DNA of 64,000 nt from Haloplanus litoreus. Lineage in GTDB: Archaea > Halobacteriota > Halobacteria > Halobacteriales > Haloferacaceae. The stretch is taken from the NCBI RefSeq assembly GCF_042677945.1, contig NZ_JBHUDN010000003.1. One strand, 5' to 3'. A model generated the notes under the pieces. It searched no databases and was not told the origin of the DNA. It saw nothing but the letters and a program-made list of their open reading frames with translations. Made by a program: the position numbers and the translations under genes. Positions 8,497 through 17,947 of the stretch are shown piece by piece (positions within the stretch are counted from its first letter, which is position 1; every line of letters starts with the position of its first letter).

Positions 8497-9921
8497 CTAG
8501 CGTCGTCGACCCCGAAGACGGGGAGGCGCGGGGAGTCGATTCCGGAGTCCCCACCCCAACACCGCAACGACGAGTAGGAGGGCGGCAGCGACGAGGAGGC
8601 CGAGCGGTCCGTTTCGAGTGTGATCGACGACGAGTCGCCACGCCGGGCGAGCGATGCCGACAGTTCGGGCGGCGGTGACGACGACGAGCACGACCGGGAT
8701 CAGATAGCGAACGAACGGGTAGAGCGGTCCGAGTTCCTCGCGGACGGTCCCGAGATCCGCTGCCCAGACGAAGACGAACACGATACAGAGCGCCGAGATC
8801 GGTAGTGCGAACGTCCCGACCGACTCGTCGACCAAGTCCAGAACCGGCCGCCCTGCGATGGCCAAGTTGGTCGGACTGTAGCTCAACGCAGACGGAACGC
8901 CGGCCACGAACACCCCACCCGTCAACAGCAGTGTCGCACGTCGACGGGAGAGTCGCGTCGTGTTCTCCGCGGCGGCGACGCCGACCTCGAGGAGCGCCAC
9001 GGACGACGACAGCGCGGCGAAAAAGAGGAGCCCGAAGAAGCCGATCGCGATAGCCTGCCCGAACGGCATCGCCGCGAACGCGGTCGGCAACGTCGTGAAC
9101 GCGAGTTCCGTCCCGAGGGTCGGCTGGAGACCGAAACTGAACACGATCGGGAAGATGACGAGCCCGGCGACGATGGCCGCCCCGATGTCCGCGACCGTGA
9201 TGACGAACGACGATTTGAACAGATCCGTCTCCTCCTCGACGTAACTCCCGTAGGTGAGCATAATCCCCTGGCCGACGGACATCGAGAAGAAGACCTGCCC
9301 GAAGGCCGCACTCCAGAGGCCGAGGTCCGTGAGTACCGAGAACTCCGGGGTGAACAGGAAGGCAGCGGCCTGTTCCCACTCCGACAGCGTCACTGCGTAC
9401 AGCGCAAGCACGACGAGGAGGACGAACACGGTCGGCATCACGACTTTCGCCATTCGTTCGATGCCGCCGCGAACCCCCATCGAGACGACACCCCCGGTCA
9501 CCACCGTCGCAACGACGAAGAATCCGAGGGGGAGCCAGCTCGCGGAGAACGGTGCGAACGTCGTCTGTGAGCCGGCGAGCCAGGAGACGAAGAAGCCGAG
9601 CACCCATCCGGTGAGGACGAGGTAGTAGCTCAGGATGAGGAGTACCCCGCCCAGAATGAGCCAGCCGAGCGCCGTGTACTCCGTCTTTACCGATCGGAAC
9701 GCGGAGACGACGTCCGTCCGGAGCCGTCGGCCGACGGCGAGCTCTAGGACGAGCATCGGCACCGCACACACGAAAGCAGCGATCAAATAGGGGACGAGAT
9801 AGGCACCGCCGCCGTTCCGGCCGACGACAGCGGAGAACCGCCAGATGTTCCCGAGGCCGACGGCCGCCCCTACCGTCGCGAGAAGGAATCCGAATCCGGA
9901 GGACCACCGTGCCGTAGTCAT
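8497..9921 (-). CDS. Neurotransmitter:sodium symporter (NSS) family transporter
   Basis: 474 aa with about 11-12 hydrophobic helices. The N-terminus has the LeuT/NSS hallmark: FLLATVGAAVGLGNIWRFSA (Na+ and substrate site in broken TM1) and GGGAYLVPYL. The TM6 region GQVFFSMSVGQGIMLTYGSY is also family-typical. It would co-transport an amino acid or related solute with Na+ across the cytoplasmic membrane. A TATA-like AATTTAAG sits about 28 bp before the ATG, so the transcript is probably leaderless. Substrate unknown. Confidence 0.9.
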   Translation of the reverse strand: MTTARWSSGFGFLLATVGAAVGLGNIWRFSAVVGRNGGGAYLVPYLIAAFVCAVPMLVLELAVGRRLRTDVVSAFRSVKTEYTALGWLILGGVLLILSYYLVLTGWVLGFFVSWLAGSQTTFAPFSASWLPLGFFVVATVVTGGVVSMGVRGGIERMAKVVMPTVFVLLVVLALYAVTLSEWEQAAAFLFTPEFSVLTDLGLWSAAFGQVFFSMSVGQGIMLTYGSYVEEETDLFKSSFVITVADIGAAIVAGLVIFPIVFSFGLQPTLGTELAFTTLPTAFAAMPFGQAIAIGFFGLLFFAALSSSVALLEVGVAAAENTTRLSRRRATLLLTGGVFVAGVPSALSYSPTNLAIAGRPVLDLVDESVGTFALPISALCIVFVFVWAADLGTVREELGPLYPFVRYLIPVVLVVVTAARTVGIARPAWRLVVDHTRNGPLGLLVAAALLLVVAVLGWGLRNRLPAPPRLRGRRR

Positions 9922-10150
9922 GTGCCAGTATGTGTCAAGCGAGGGCTTAAATTTCTGTTAGCCGAGCGGCGGGGCCGATCTCGGGACTCCCTCGTCTGGT
10001 TCGCACGCTTCCGTCTTTGGTCTTCCACACCACCCCGTGCAGTCGCTTCGCTCGTGCGGGTCGAGTTGACCGGTGAGTACGAACACCCACCACTAATCGA
10101 AGCGGGCACCCACTCACGCCGTCAAGGGAGAGATACCCACGCGGTCAGGC

Positions 10151-10184
10151 CCGCTAAACTCGGTGTAGTCTCAACGTCCAGACG
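10151..10184 (-). repeat. Copy of a dispersed ~34-nt repeat
   Basis: Read on the minus strand, this 34-nt segment matches 53840-53873 at about 30 of 34 positions, sharing TGGACGTTGAGACTA, CG, GTTTAGCGG. Weaker or shorter copies occur at 50702-50727 (about 21 of 26) and 7539-7552. It may be a terminal repeat of a mobile element or a bound site. It lies in the noncoding region 9922-10211. Confidence 0.5.
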
Positions 10185-10211
10185 CCCGGATTCGATATCG
10201 CGGGACGCAGT

Positions 10212-11717
10212 TTATCGCTGCTTCTCGCGGATCGACCCACCGCTCAGCCCCTCCCAGACCACCTCGTACCCGAGTCGCGAGAGGACGGCGCTCGTCTCGG
10301 AGAGGCCGTACTCGGCCAGTCGCTCCTCAACGGCGTCAAGGGTCGTTCCGGGTTCGATGGCGTCCGCCAAGTCGCCGAGGACGACCGGCCGAACCAGCGT
10401 CCGGCCCACCCGCTCGTGGTCGGGGAAGGTCACGTCGGCCAGTGCGTCCTCGCTGACGCCGTGGGTCTCCGCGAGGTCGGCGAGCGAAACCACGTCCGCG
10501 TCGGGCCGGAGTTCGTCGGGCAGGGCGGCCCGCGTCTCGGCGACGAGGTCGGACTCGTACCGACGGAGGGCGTCGACGACGTCCTTCACCCGGACCGACC
10601 CGGAGTAGGTGATCGCACGGTGGTCCCGTGCCTCGATTTCCTCGCTGACGCCGAGGCTCTCGTCGACGGCGACGAGCATCTCGACGTCCTCGACGTCGGC
10701 GAGTTGGCCGAGTTTCTTTTCGACGTACTCGGGGGTCCAAAAGCCCATGATCTCGAAGAACACGCGGAAGTCGGCGTACCGGTAGTCGAAGGCGAAATCT
10801 GGGATCATCACCCGCGCGCCGACCGCGAGGGGTTCGGGTTCGCGCACGAGGTCCCAGTCGAGGGACAGCGCCGCGAATCGGGCGGCGAAGTCCGACTCGA
10901 CGCCGCTGTCGTAGGTGGGTTCGGCGAGGGGTGCCACCCCGGGAACGCCCACGTCGTCGTCGGTGAGCGTGAGTTCGCGCTCGGTCCCCCGGTCGTCGAT
11001 GGTCGCCGTGAGCCGCCAGTCGGCCGTCGTCGCGACCGATCTGAGCAAGCGGGCGAAGGCGGTACCGTACCGGCGTCCCCGTCGAAAGAGACGGTCCGGG
11101 CCGGTGACCACGACTTCGCGGCCGTCGTCGGTCCGCCGGATCTCGTACATGAGACCGAGGCGCTTGACCGCGGAGATCAGTGCCTTCGGATCGGCACACC
11201 GAACCCGCACCTCGACGGCGTCGAACAGCGCCGTCTGGGCCAGTGACAGGTCGTACTGGTCGAGGAGTTCGTCCGGCGTCCACCGGGGGTCGAAGTCGGC
11301 GAGCACCTGCCGAGCGTCCCGGTCGGCGAACAACGAGTCGGCGACGGCGTCGGCCGCGACGCCGAGACGGTCGCCTGCGCGGGCGAGCGCCCGGTCCCGG
11401 TCCGTCTCGCTCACGACGCCCACCGACTCCGCTGCCTCGAACGCGGCGCGGCGTGCCCGCTCCGGGGGTACCGCGGCCCGCGTCTCGAACGTGGCGTCGC
11501 GCTCACAGAGCGCCGCGAACCCGCGGACGAGTTTGAAATCGTCGGCGTCGGCCTCCAGGTCCGCGAGCGCCGCGTCGAGGGCCGACCGCGGCTCCCCGAC
11601 GTGGTCGGCGAAGGTGCCGACGACGCGTGCCGCCAGTGGACGGTCGGCGCGCTCGGCGAACTGCGGGTGGTAGCCGCCGCCGGCCCGCGACACCCGGAGC
11701 AGGTCCTTCCGGAGCAC
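10212..11717 (-). CDS. bax1: Bax1 nuclease (DUF790), partner of archaeal XPB
   Basis: 501 aa from GTG 11717, beginning VLRKDLLRVSRAGGGYHPQF. The open frame continues upstream without a plausible start. The N-terminal half is the DUF790 helical/nuclease-associated region. The PD-(D/E)XK-like core is in the middle: MIPDFAFDYRYADFRVFFEIMG, then YVEKKLGQL, with an Asp-Glu-Lys arrangement. The Bax1 family binds XPB helicase to form a helicase-nuclease for nucleotide excision repair, and the two genes are usually neighbours. Here XPB (18978-20332) lies on the same strand but about 7.3 kb upstream, with transporter genes between. Confidence 0.85.
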   Translation of the reverse strand: MLRKDLLRVSRAGGGYHPQFAERADRPLAARVVGTFADHVGEPRSALDAALADLEADADDFKLVRGFAALCERDATFETRAAVPPERARRAAFEAAESVGVVSETDRDRALARAGDRLGVAADAVADSLFADRDARQVLADFDPRWTPDELLDQYDLSLAQTALFDAVEVRVRCADPKALISAVKRLGLMYEIRRTDDGREVVVTGPDRLFRRGRRYGTAFARLLRSVATTADWRLTATIDDRGTERELTLTDDDVGVPGVAPLAEPTYDSGVESDFAARFAALSLDWDLVREPEPLAVGARVMIPDFAFDYRYADFRVFFEIMGFWTPEYVEKKLGQLADVEDVEMLVAVDESLGVSEEIEARDHRAITYSGSVRVKDVVDALRRYESDLVAETRAALPDELRPDADVVSLADLAETHGVSEDALADVTFPDHERVGRTLVRPVVLGDLADAIEPGTTLDAVEERLAEYGLSETSAVLSRLGYEVVWEGLSGGSIREKQR

Positions 11718-11842
11718 GTCCCCGACTCGGCGCCGCGCGAATAAAAACCGCCGCCCCGTGACTGCGACGGCGACGGCCGTGCCCGGACCGACGGCGGCCG
11801 CCGATGGACAACGCTCTTGTCGGTCGCGGGGGTGGTTCGGAT

Positions 11843-12229
11843 ATGGACAGGCGTCGCGCCCTCGCCCTCCTCGGACTCGCCCTCTCCGCAGGCTGTGCCT
11901 CAGTGCCCGCGACCGGACCACGAACCCCGCCGACACCCGGCGAACCGACCGCCGTGTCGGGCGACGGGACGTCGATGGGTGTGACCGACCTGCGGGTCGA
12001 AGAGGCCGAAGCGGGACACCTGCGCGTCCACGCGACGGTCGTCAACCGGGCCGACGCCGAACGGACCGGCACGGTCCGGATCCGGGTCACTATCGGAGAG
12101 GACCGGACCGAACGCACCCGCGAGGTGACCGTCGCCGGCGGTGGGGAGCGGACGGTCACCCTCGACTTCGAATCCGTCGCCTACGAGGACTTCTCGGGCA
12201 ACGGATCGCTGCAGTCGTCCGTCGTCTAG
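11843..12229 (+). CDS. Small lipoprotein with FxLYD-like beta domain
   Basis: 128 aa from ATG 11843 (an upstream in-frame ATG at 11804 would delay the signal peptide). It starts MDRRRALALLGLALSAGCA, a lipoprotein signal with lipobox LSAGC. The mature domain (TDLRVEEAEAGHLRVHATVVN, VRIRVTIGEDRTERTREVT) looks like a short beta-sandwich similar to FxLYD-type domains. No enzymatic residues. It is probably a surface-anchored small protein of unknown function. It is alone on the + strand between two minus-strand genes. Confidence 0.7.
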   Translation: MDRRRALALLGLALSAGCASVPATGPRTPPTPGEPTAVSGDGTSMGVTDLRVEEAEAGHLRVHATVVNRADAERTGTVRIRVTIGEDRTERTREVTVAGGGERTVTLDFESVAYEDFSGNGSLQSSVV

Positions 12230-12289
12230 CGTCGCCGTTCGGGACCCGCTCCTCGGACGTCAGTCACTCGTCGCCCGACATCGCCCCAG

Positions 12290-13009
12290 TCACTCGACGA
12301 GTGCGACCGCGCGGATGGGCGACCCCGATCCCGCAGCTATCTTCAGCGGGAAAGTAAACAGCAACGAGAACGGCGGTAGCGCCGAGAGATTCGCCAGGTT
12401 CTCGAGGATGTAGGTCTCGTTGCCCAGCAGTTCGTAGTGGGCGGGGAACCCCTCGGCCCGTGCGGCGTCGATGGCGAAGGCGTCGGTCCCGACCATCGTG
12501 ACGTCCCGATCCGTGAGGTACTCCGCCGCCTCTCGGGACAGGCCCGGCCAGTCCTCGTAGAAGGCCTGCCCCGCTTTGCCGGTGTCCCAACGTTCGTCCC
12601 AGCCGAACCGGAAGAGGACGCGATCGCCGGCCTCGACGTCGCCGTGTTCGGCCTCCCACTCGGTGACGTGGTCGACCGTGAGCCTGTCGTCCGGACCGAG
12701 GTCGGTCACCTCGATGGTGGCCGTTCGTCCGACGAGGCGATCCAAGGGGACGGACGCGATGTCGTAGTGGGCCTCCCCGTCCGGGACGAAGTGGAGGGGC
12801 GCGTCCATGTGCGTCCCGCTGTGTTCGCCCATCGAGATCCGGTAGTGACACGCGGGGTCGCCGTACTCGTAGGACTGATAGAGGGTGTGACCGTACCGGG
12901 CGTGGGTCGGCACCGAGGGGATATCCTCTTCCAGGGTGTGGGTGAGGTCCACCCAGTCGGCGTCCGCGAGGGACGCGAACGCCTCCACGACGGAGTCGCC
13001 GTCAGACAT
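12290..13009 (-). CDS. Cyclase-family metal hydrolase (kynurenine formamidase-like)
   Basis: 239 aa. The family metal motif HSGTHMDAPLHF is clear at about residues 62-73. The N-terminal WVDLTHTLEEDIP is the typical opening. The second His/Glu site at the C-terminus (LLGNETYILENLANLSALPP) also fits. Members hydrolyse cyclic amides or N-formyl compounds (kynurenine formamidase, isatin hydrolase). It follows the sugar-type ABC permease on the same strand after a 143-bp gap, so it may process the imported compound. Specificity not determined. Confidence 0.85.
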   Translation of the reverse strand: MSDGDSVVEAFASLADADWVDLTHTLEEDIPSVPTHARYGHTLYQSYEYGDPACHYRISMGEHSGTHMDAPLHFVPDGEAHYDIASVPLDRLVGRTATIEVTDLGPDDRLTVDHVTEWEAEHGDVEAGDRVLFRFGWDERWDTGKAGQAFYEDWPGLSREAAEYLTDRDVTMVGTDAFAIDAARAEGFPAHYELLGNETYILENLANLSALPPFSLLFTFPLKIAAGSGSPIRAVALVE

Positions 13010-13152
13010 GGGCTACCCCACGTTCCTGTGGTCGGCCGAACGTGTCGCACTGGACTGGTACCGATTGCATAGGTGACACGAACCGCCTCAAAAAATAAAG
13101 CTTGGGGCGGCGCCCCGCGGAGAATCGCGAGACGAGGACCGGCTTCCGTCGA

Positions 13153-14160
13153 TTACTTCACGACGTCGATCTTGTCGCGGTCCATCGACAGGGCGACGGC
13201 GAAGATGACGACGAACCCGAGGATGATCTCCTGGACGAACGACTGAATGCCGAGCAGATTCATCCCGTTGGTGAGCACGCCGATGACGAGGACACCGAGG
13301 ATCGTCCGGTGAGGGCCACCGACGCCGCCGGTCAGCGCGGTGCCGCCCATCACGATGGCCGCGATGGACTGGAGGAGCAGGCCCTCGCCCATACCCGGCG
13401 TCGCGGAGGTGATGCGAGCCGTCAGCAGGACGCCGGCCAGACCACAGAGCGTCCCGGAGACGACGAACGCACCGATCTTGTACCGGTCGACTTTGACGCC
13501 CGAGAAGTCGGCCACCCGCTCGTTCTCGCCGAGCGCGTACGTGTAGCGCCCGAACGTCGTCTTCCAGGCGAGCAGCGAGGCGAGCACGTAGAAGACCAGC
13601 CCCCAGACGACGAGGTTCGGCACGTTCGGGATGGTCTGCCCGATGGCGATCTGTCGGATTCCGGGATTGTTAAACGGGACCGAGTAGCCGCCGGTCAACA
13701 GGAGCGCCGACCCGCTGAACACGGACAGCGAGCCGAGCGTGACCAGGAAGGAGGGAATCTTGCCCTTCGCGAACACCACGCCGTTTAGCAGGCCCACGCC
13801 GGTTCCGGCGAGGACGCCGAGCAAGAGCGCGAGGAGACCGAGGTTGAAGTCGTTGATGAGCATCGCCGTGAGGACGCCGGACAGCGAGACGATAGAGGCA
13901 ACGGACAGGTCGATGCTCTGCTGGAGGATGGGGAACGTGCCGGCCAGCGCCACGAACAGCAGAATCATGCTGTTCATCATCACGTTCCCGACCAAGTTGT
14001 CGTAGGTCAGGAACACGTCCGATGTCGTCGTGAAGACGGCCATCAGTATCACCAACATCAGGAACGGACCGAGGTCGATGAGGATGTCCGTGACCGAGCG
14101 GTTCTCCTGATACTCGCCGAGCCAATCGACGACCGGATTGCCTGAAGTACTTCCTGACAT
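13153..14160 (-). CDS. Ribose-type ABC transporter permease
   Basis: 335 aa, about nine hydrophobic helices, BPD_transp_2 family (RbsC/XylH type). Typical pieces are LQQSIDLSVASIVSLSG, the cytoplasmic loop ALGENERVADFSGVKVDRYK that meets the ATPase, and VMGGTALTGGVGGP. It would dimerise to form the channel. It starts 2 bp after the ATPase stop, so it is in the same operon as the ATPase and binding protein upstream. Confidence 0.92.
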   Translation of the reverse strand: MSGSTSGNPVVDWLGEYQENRSVTDILIDLGPFLMLVILMAVFTTTSDVFLTYDNLVGNVMMNSMILLFVALAGTFPILQQSIDLSVASIVSLSGVLTAMLINDFNLGLLALLLGVLAGTGVGLLNGVVFAKGKIPSFLVTLGSLSVFSGSALLLTGGYSVPFNNPGIRQIAIGQTIPNVPNLVVWGLVFYVLASLLAWKTTFGRYTYALGENERVADFSGVKVDRYKIGAFVVSGTLCGLAGVLLTARITSATPGMGEGLLLQSIAAIVMGGTALTGGVGGPHRTILGVLVIGVLTNGMNLLGIQSFVQEIILGFVVIFAVALSMDRDKIDVVK

Positions 14161-14162
14161 GG

Positions 14163-15755
14163 TTAGATCATTTCCTTGATGATTTCCGACTCCGTCGGTT
14201 TGTCACCGGGCGGCGCGTCGAGGACGTCGACCATCTCGCCCTCGTGCATCACCCCGATGCGGTTGCTCATCCCGATGAGTTCGGGGAGTTCGTCGGCGAT
14301 GAAGACCATCGCGACGCCGTCGCGGGCGAGTTGGCGGAGGATGCGGTAGACTTCCTCTTTGGCCCCGACGTCGATACCGCGGGTCACGTTGTCCATGACG
14401 AGGACCGACACCTCGCGCTGGAGGTTCTTCCCGAGGACGACTTTCTGCTGGTTGCCGCCGCTGAGCTGGATGAGCGGCGATTCGATGCTTGGCGTCTTGA
14501 CGTTGAGCCGGTCGACGACGCCCTCGGCCATCTCGTCTTCCTTGTCGAAGTCGATGAGCCACGGGACCGGACCGAGGCCGGGAACCTCGTCGGCCACGAG
14601 GTCGGTGCCGAGGCTCGGCAGCGAGACGTTGACGCGCAACGGCTGGTAGAGCAACGTCCCCTCCGACTGGCGCTCCTTGGGGACGTAGCCCACGCCGTTC
14701 GCGACCATCCGGTGGACTGACCCGGGCTCGACCGTCTCCCCAGCGACGGAGATGTCGCCGGTATCGGGGTCGTCGACCCCACTCAGGACGCGGCCGAGTG
14801 CGCTCTTGCCGCTGCCCATCACGCCACAGATGCCGAATATCTCGCCCTCGTGGACGTCGAAGGAGACGGAGTCGAAGCGCCCGTCCATCGAGAGGTTCGA
14901 CACCGAGAGGGCGGTGTTTGCGCCCGTCACGTCGTGTTGCTCGGAGACCTGGTAGTAGCCCTCCGAGACTTCGCGACCGACCATGCTCTGTTGGAGTTTG
15001 TCCTCGGTCGCGTCCTCGACGAGGAGATGGTCGACCACCTCGCCGTCACGCAGGACGTAGATGCGGTCGCTGATCTCGAGGACCTCGTCGAGTTCGTGGG
15101 AGACGAAGACGAACGAGGCGTGGTCACGAAGGACGTCGATTCGGTCGAACAGCAGGTCGCGCCCGTCCTCCTCGAGGCCGGCGGTCGGCTCGTCGAGCAG
15201 GATGATGGGGTGGTCGGTGTGGACCGTCTCGGTGAACGCCTTCGCGATGCTCAGCATCTGCCGGTCGCTGAACGAGTAGTTCGCGACCCGCTTCTCGAGG
15301 TCGAGGTCGATACCGAGGGTGTCGAGGACGTCCTTTCCCTCCCGTTTCAGCCGGTTCGTGTCCAGGACGCCGGCAGTCGAGTAGTTCGGGAACTGCTCCA
15401 GAAACAGGTTCTCGTAGCCCGAGAGGTTCGGGATGACGTTGTGTTCCTGGTGGACGATGGCGATCCCGTGGCGGGAGGCGTCGAGCGGGTCGGTGATGGT
15501 GACTTCCTCGCCGTCGACGTAGATGCGGCCCTTGTCTTGCTGGTAGATGCCGCTCAGTACGTTCAGGAGGGTGGACTTGCCGGCACCGTTCTCGCCAACG
15601 AGTCCGACGACTTCACCGGTCCGCAACTCGAAGTTGACGTCGTCGAGTGCGACGACGTTCGTGAACTCCTTCCGGATATCCTCGACCCGGAAGCGAACGC
15701 TCGACTCGGAGTCCTCGACGGCGTCTCGTTCGGCGGCGTCGATATCTGCACTCAT
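14163..15755 (-). CDS. Ribose-type ABC transporter ATP-binding protein (two nucleotide-binding domains)
   Basis: 530 aa from ATG 15755. The longer open frame is spurious Arg/Thr-rich sequence. Domain 1 has Walker A GENGAGKST, an atypical signature loop (YSFSDRQMLSIAKA in place of LSGGQ) and Walker B IILLDEPTAGLEEDG. Domain 2 has a degenerate Walker A GVMGSGKSAL, signature LSGGNQQKVVLGK and VLVMDNVTRGIDVG. This pattern is that of RbsA/MglA-type double ATPases. It powers uptake of a sugar or related ligand delivered by the next-upstream binding protein. Confidence 0.92.
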   Translation of the reverse strand: MSADIDAAERDAVEDSESSVRFRVEDIRKEFTNVVALDDVNFELRTGEVVGLVGENGAGKSTLLNVLSGIYQQDKGRIYVDGEEVTITDPLDASRHGIAIVHQEHNVIPNLSGYENLFLEQFPNYSTAGVLDTNRLKREGKDVLDTLGIDLDLEKRVANYSFSDRQMLSIAKAFTETVHTDHPIILLDEPTAGLEEDGRDLLFDRIDVLRDHASFVFVSHELDEVLEISDRIYVLRDGEVVDHLLVEDATEDKLQQSMVGREVSEGYYQVSEQHDVTGANTALSVSNLSMDGRFDSVSFDVHEGEIFGICGVMGSGKSALGRVLSGVDDPDTGDISVAGETVEPGSVHRMVANGVGYVPKERQSEGTLLYQPLRVNVSLPSLGTDLVADEVPGLGPVPWLIDFDKEDEMAEGVVDRLNVKTPSIESPLIQLSGGNQQKVVLGKNLQREVSVLVMDNVTRGIDVGAKEEVYRILRQLARDGVAMVFIADELPELIGMSNRIGVMHEGEMVDVLDAPPGDKPTESEIIKEMI

Positions 15756-15837
15756 TGTACGAACGGTACTGGTCCGTGTTCGAACGGGGGTGAGCTGATT
15801 GTCATACTGAAGTCGAACTAAATCGCGACAGGGCCGA

Positions 15838-17232
15838 TTACAGGTACGGGTTCGCGCCGTTCTGGTTGCGCTGCCTGTAGTCCTCGTCGACCTGATCGAA
15901 GAGCGCCGTATCGTCGTACGCGTCCGGGATCTCCAGATTGTTCGGCCTGTTGTCCTCCGTCCATTTGAGCTGTTCCCACTCCGACTTGCGGATGGGAACG
16001 AGGCGGTGCTGGGGGTCCCAGTCGTCGCCGCTCTCGTGGACCGACATCTTCTTCCAGTCGTACGGGGAGTGTCCGTCGCTGTACGCCACGGACATGTACT
16101 TCTCCGGCGTCGCAAAGCGGGTGTCCAGATCGCTGAACTTCGACTGGTCGAGTCCGGGGTTAAGGATGGTGGTGGTCCGGACCCACATCATCCGCTCGGG
16201 AGTCTCGGGCCGCCAGCCGTGGAGCCAGTCCCACGCCTTGGCGACGGCCCACCCACCCTGCCAGAACGGCGGCGCGGCCTGCTCCTGCACCTGGTAGGGC
16301 TCGCCGGAGTCCGGGCCGTTCTCCCGGAGATACTCGATGTTCGAGAGCGCGCCGTCGAACCCGGAGAACGGAATCGCCATGTCGTTCTCAGAGAGGATGG
16401 ACGCCGCGCCGAGGCCGAGCGTCCCGTTGTTGCAGTACACGCCGTCGATGTCGTCGCCGTAGTTCGAGACGAACGACGACATGACCTCGCGGCCCTTCTT
16501 GCGGGTCCAGCCCCCGGAGTAGATGGTGTCGAGCACCTCGATGTCGGAGTACTCCTCCGCCGCCTGCTTGAAGCCCTCGTAGCGATACGACCCGATGTGG
16601 CCCTTCGGTCCCAGGATGACGACGACGTTGCCCGACCCGCCCATCTCCTCGAAGAGGACTTTGGCGGGAATCGCGCCGGCGTGGTACGTCTCCGGAATCT
16701 GGTACTGGACGAACTCCGGGCCGACCGACGACGGCACCAGCCACTTGCCCATCGACCAGTACTCGAAGAACGGCACGCCGTTTGACGCAGCGGTCTCCGC
16801 GAGCGACTTGACGCCCGAGTCGCTCGGCGCAGTCGCAGCGACCATGTCGGCGCCGCTGGTGATGGCGCCTTGGATCTGGGAAATCTGCTTGCTCAGTTGC
16901 CCACCGTGGTCCTGGGCGTTGGCCGTCATGCCGAAGTCGTTCGCCGCCTCCTTCATGCCGTTTCGGAAGGCCTTCCAGAGGTCGATCTTCAGGCTGTCCG
17001 GGGACATGAACGCCTTGTCGATCTCGCGGTCGTAGCCGCCCTGCGTGGTCGTGGTGTCGCCGGAACCGCCACCGTCGGATCCGCCGGAGCCACCGCCACC
17101 GCCGCCACCGCCACCGCCACCGCTACAACCGGCCAGCGACGTGACTGCCGACGCACCGAGCAGCCCCCCAACGCCCTTGAGATACGCTCTCCGTTCTCCT
17201 CTATCGACGATCGACTCGCTATCGTCTGCCAT
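15838..17232 (-). CDS. Ribose-type ABC transporter substrate-binding lipoprotein
   Basis: 464 aa. Lipobox SLAGCS, then a Gly-rich linker (about 20 Gly/Ser residues encoded by a GCC-type microsatellite at about 17088-17127) and a Thr run. The core is a type-I periplasmic-binding fold (EAANDFGMTANAQDHGGQLSK, then IQGAITSGADMVAATAPSD, NGTLGLGAASILSENDM). The protein has an extra C-terminal portion of about 100 residues rich in Trp and Tyr, longer than RbsB. Its TATA box region is the ATATATAT stretch at 17249-17270 with a GAGGGG ribosome-binding site. Ligand unknown. Confidence 0.88.
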   Translation of the reverse strand: MADDSESIVDRGERRAYLKGVGGLLGASAVTSLAGCSGGGGGGGGGGGSGGSDGGGSGDTTTTQGGYDREIDKAFMSPDSLKIDLWKAFRNGMKEAANDFGMTANAQDHGGQLSKQISQIQGAITSGADMVAATAPSDSGVKSLAETAASNGVPFFEYWSMGKWLVPSSVGPEFVQYQIPETYHAGAIPAKVLFEEMGGSGNVVVILGPKGHIGSYRYEGFKQAAEEYSDIEVLDTIYSGGWTRKKGREVMSSFVSNYGDDIDGVYCNNGTLGLGAASILSENDMAIPFSGFDGALSNIEYLRENGPDSGEPYQVQEQAAPPFWQGGWAVAKAWDWLHGWRPETPERMMWVRTTTILNPGLDQSKFSDLDTRFATPEKYMSVAYSDGHSPYDWKKMSVHESGDDWDPQHRLVPIRKSEWEQLKWTEDNRPNNLEIPDAYDDTALFDQVDEDYRQRNQNGANPYL

Positions 17233-17247
17233 GCCTAGTTCCCCTCA

Positions 17248-17272
17248 ATTGATACATATATATATAATTTGG
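17248..17272 (-). promoter_or_regulatory. Promoter of the ribose-type ABC operon
   Basis: An alternating AT tract (TATATATATATA-like) lies 20-40 bp upstream of the binding-protein start, with a purine-rich GAGGGG just before the ATG. This is a good TATA box and leader for the operon binding protein-ATPase-permease. The remaining about 190 bp up to the VOC gene show nothing further. Confidence 0.5.
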
Positions 17273-17465
17273 TAGTGGTTCCCACTCGTCAGGAGGCTCC
17301 ATCGGCGGTGTGGCGACGGGCCGGGAGAACGGCCGCGGGGACGGGGACGTTTTCGTACCGCACGAACGGTGAACACCGCCACAGTCCGAAGATTCGAGGG
17401 CGCATCCCCGCTCGTCCGCTGGACCGCCGGCCACCCGGTCGGTGGGGCCGGCCGCGCCGACCCGT

Positions 17466-17879
17466 CTACGACGTCTCCGACGGGTGCTCGACGAACTCGA
17501 TTCGGGCCCCATCCGGACCGTGACAGAACGCGTAGCGGGTGTCACCGAGGGTAAACGGTTCCATGAGGACCCGTCCGTCCGCCGCGATCCAGTCCGCCAC
17601 CGCCGCGTCCGCGTCCGCGACGACGAATCCGTAGTGAGCGATCCCCGGCTGGACCGACTCCACGACTCCCGCCGCTTCGTACGGCGTCGGGTCGACGACG
17701 AACACCTCCGTGTCGGCGATCGATAGGACGGCGACGGTCACCTCGCACTCCCAGTCGTCGCGAGCGATCGTTCCCCGGTCGACGACCTCGGCGCCGAGGT
17801 GTCCGTCGAGGAAGCCGACCGTCTCGTCGACGTCGTCGGTCCGAAGGCCGACGTGTGAGAACTTCTCGGGGACGACCAT
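17466..17879 (-). CDS. VOC-family (glyoxalase/dioxygenase fold) protein
   Basis: 137 aa, matching the vicinal-oxygen-chelate fold: starts VVPEKFSHVGLRTDDVDETVGFL, the paired beta-alpha-beta-beta-beta repeat with VEVFVVDP and IAHYGFVVADADAAV, and ends with PDGARIEFVEHP. Metal-ligand candidates are the His in SHVGL, the His in AHYGF and the Glu in IEFVEH. It could be a small isomerase, lyase or dioxygenase. It lies between a lactonase-like gene and the ABC operon on the same strand. Confidence 0.85.
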   Translation of the reverse strand: MVVPEKFSHVGLRTDDVDETVGFLDGHLGAEVVDRGTIARDDWECEVTVAVLSIADTEVFVVDPTPYEAAGVVESVQPGIAHYGFVVADADAAVADWIAADGRVLMEPFTLGDTRYAFCHGPDGARIEFVEHPSETS

Positions 17880-17947
17880 GCACCCCTGTTAGTGACCTGA
17901 CACAAAAATCTTTCCTGGCAGTGACTGCCGCTGGCCCCATCCGCGGT

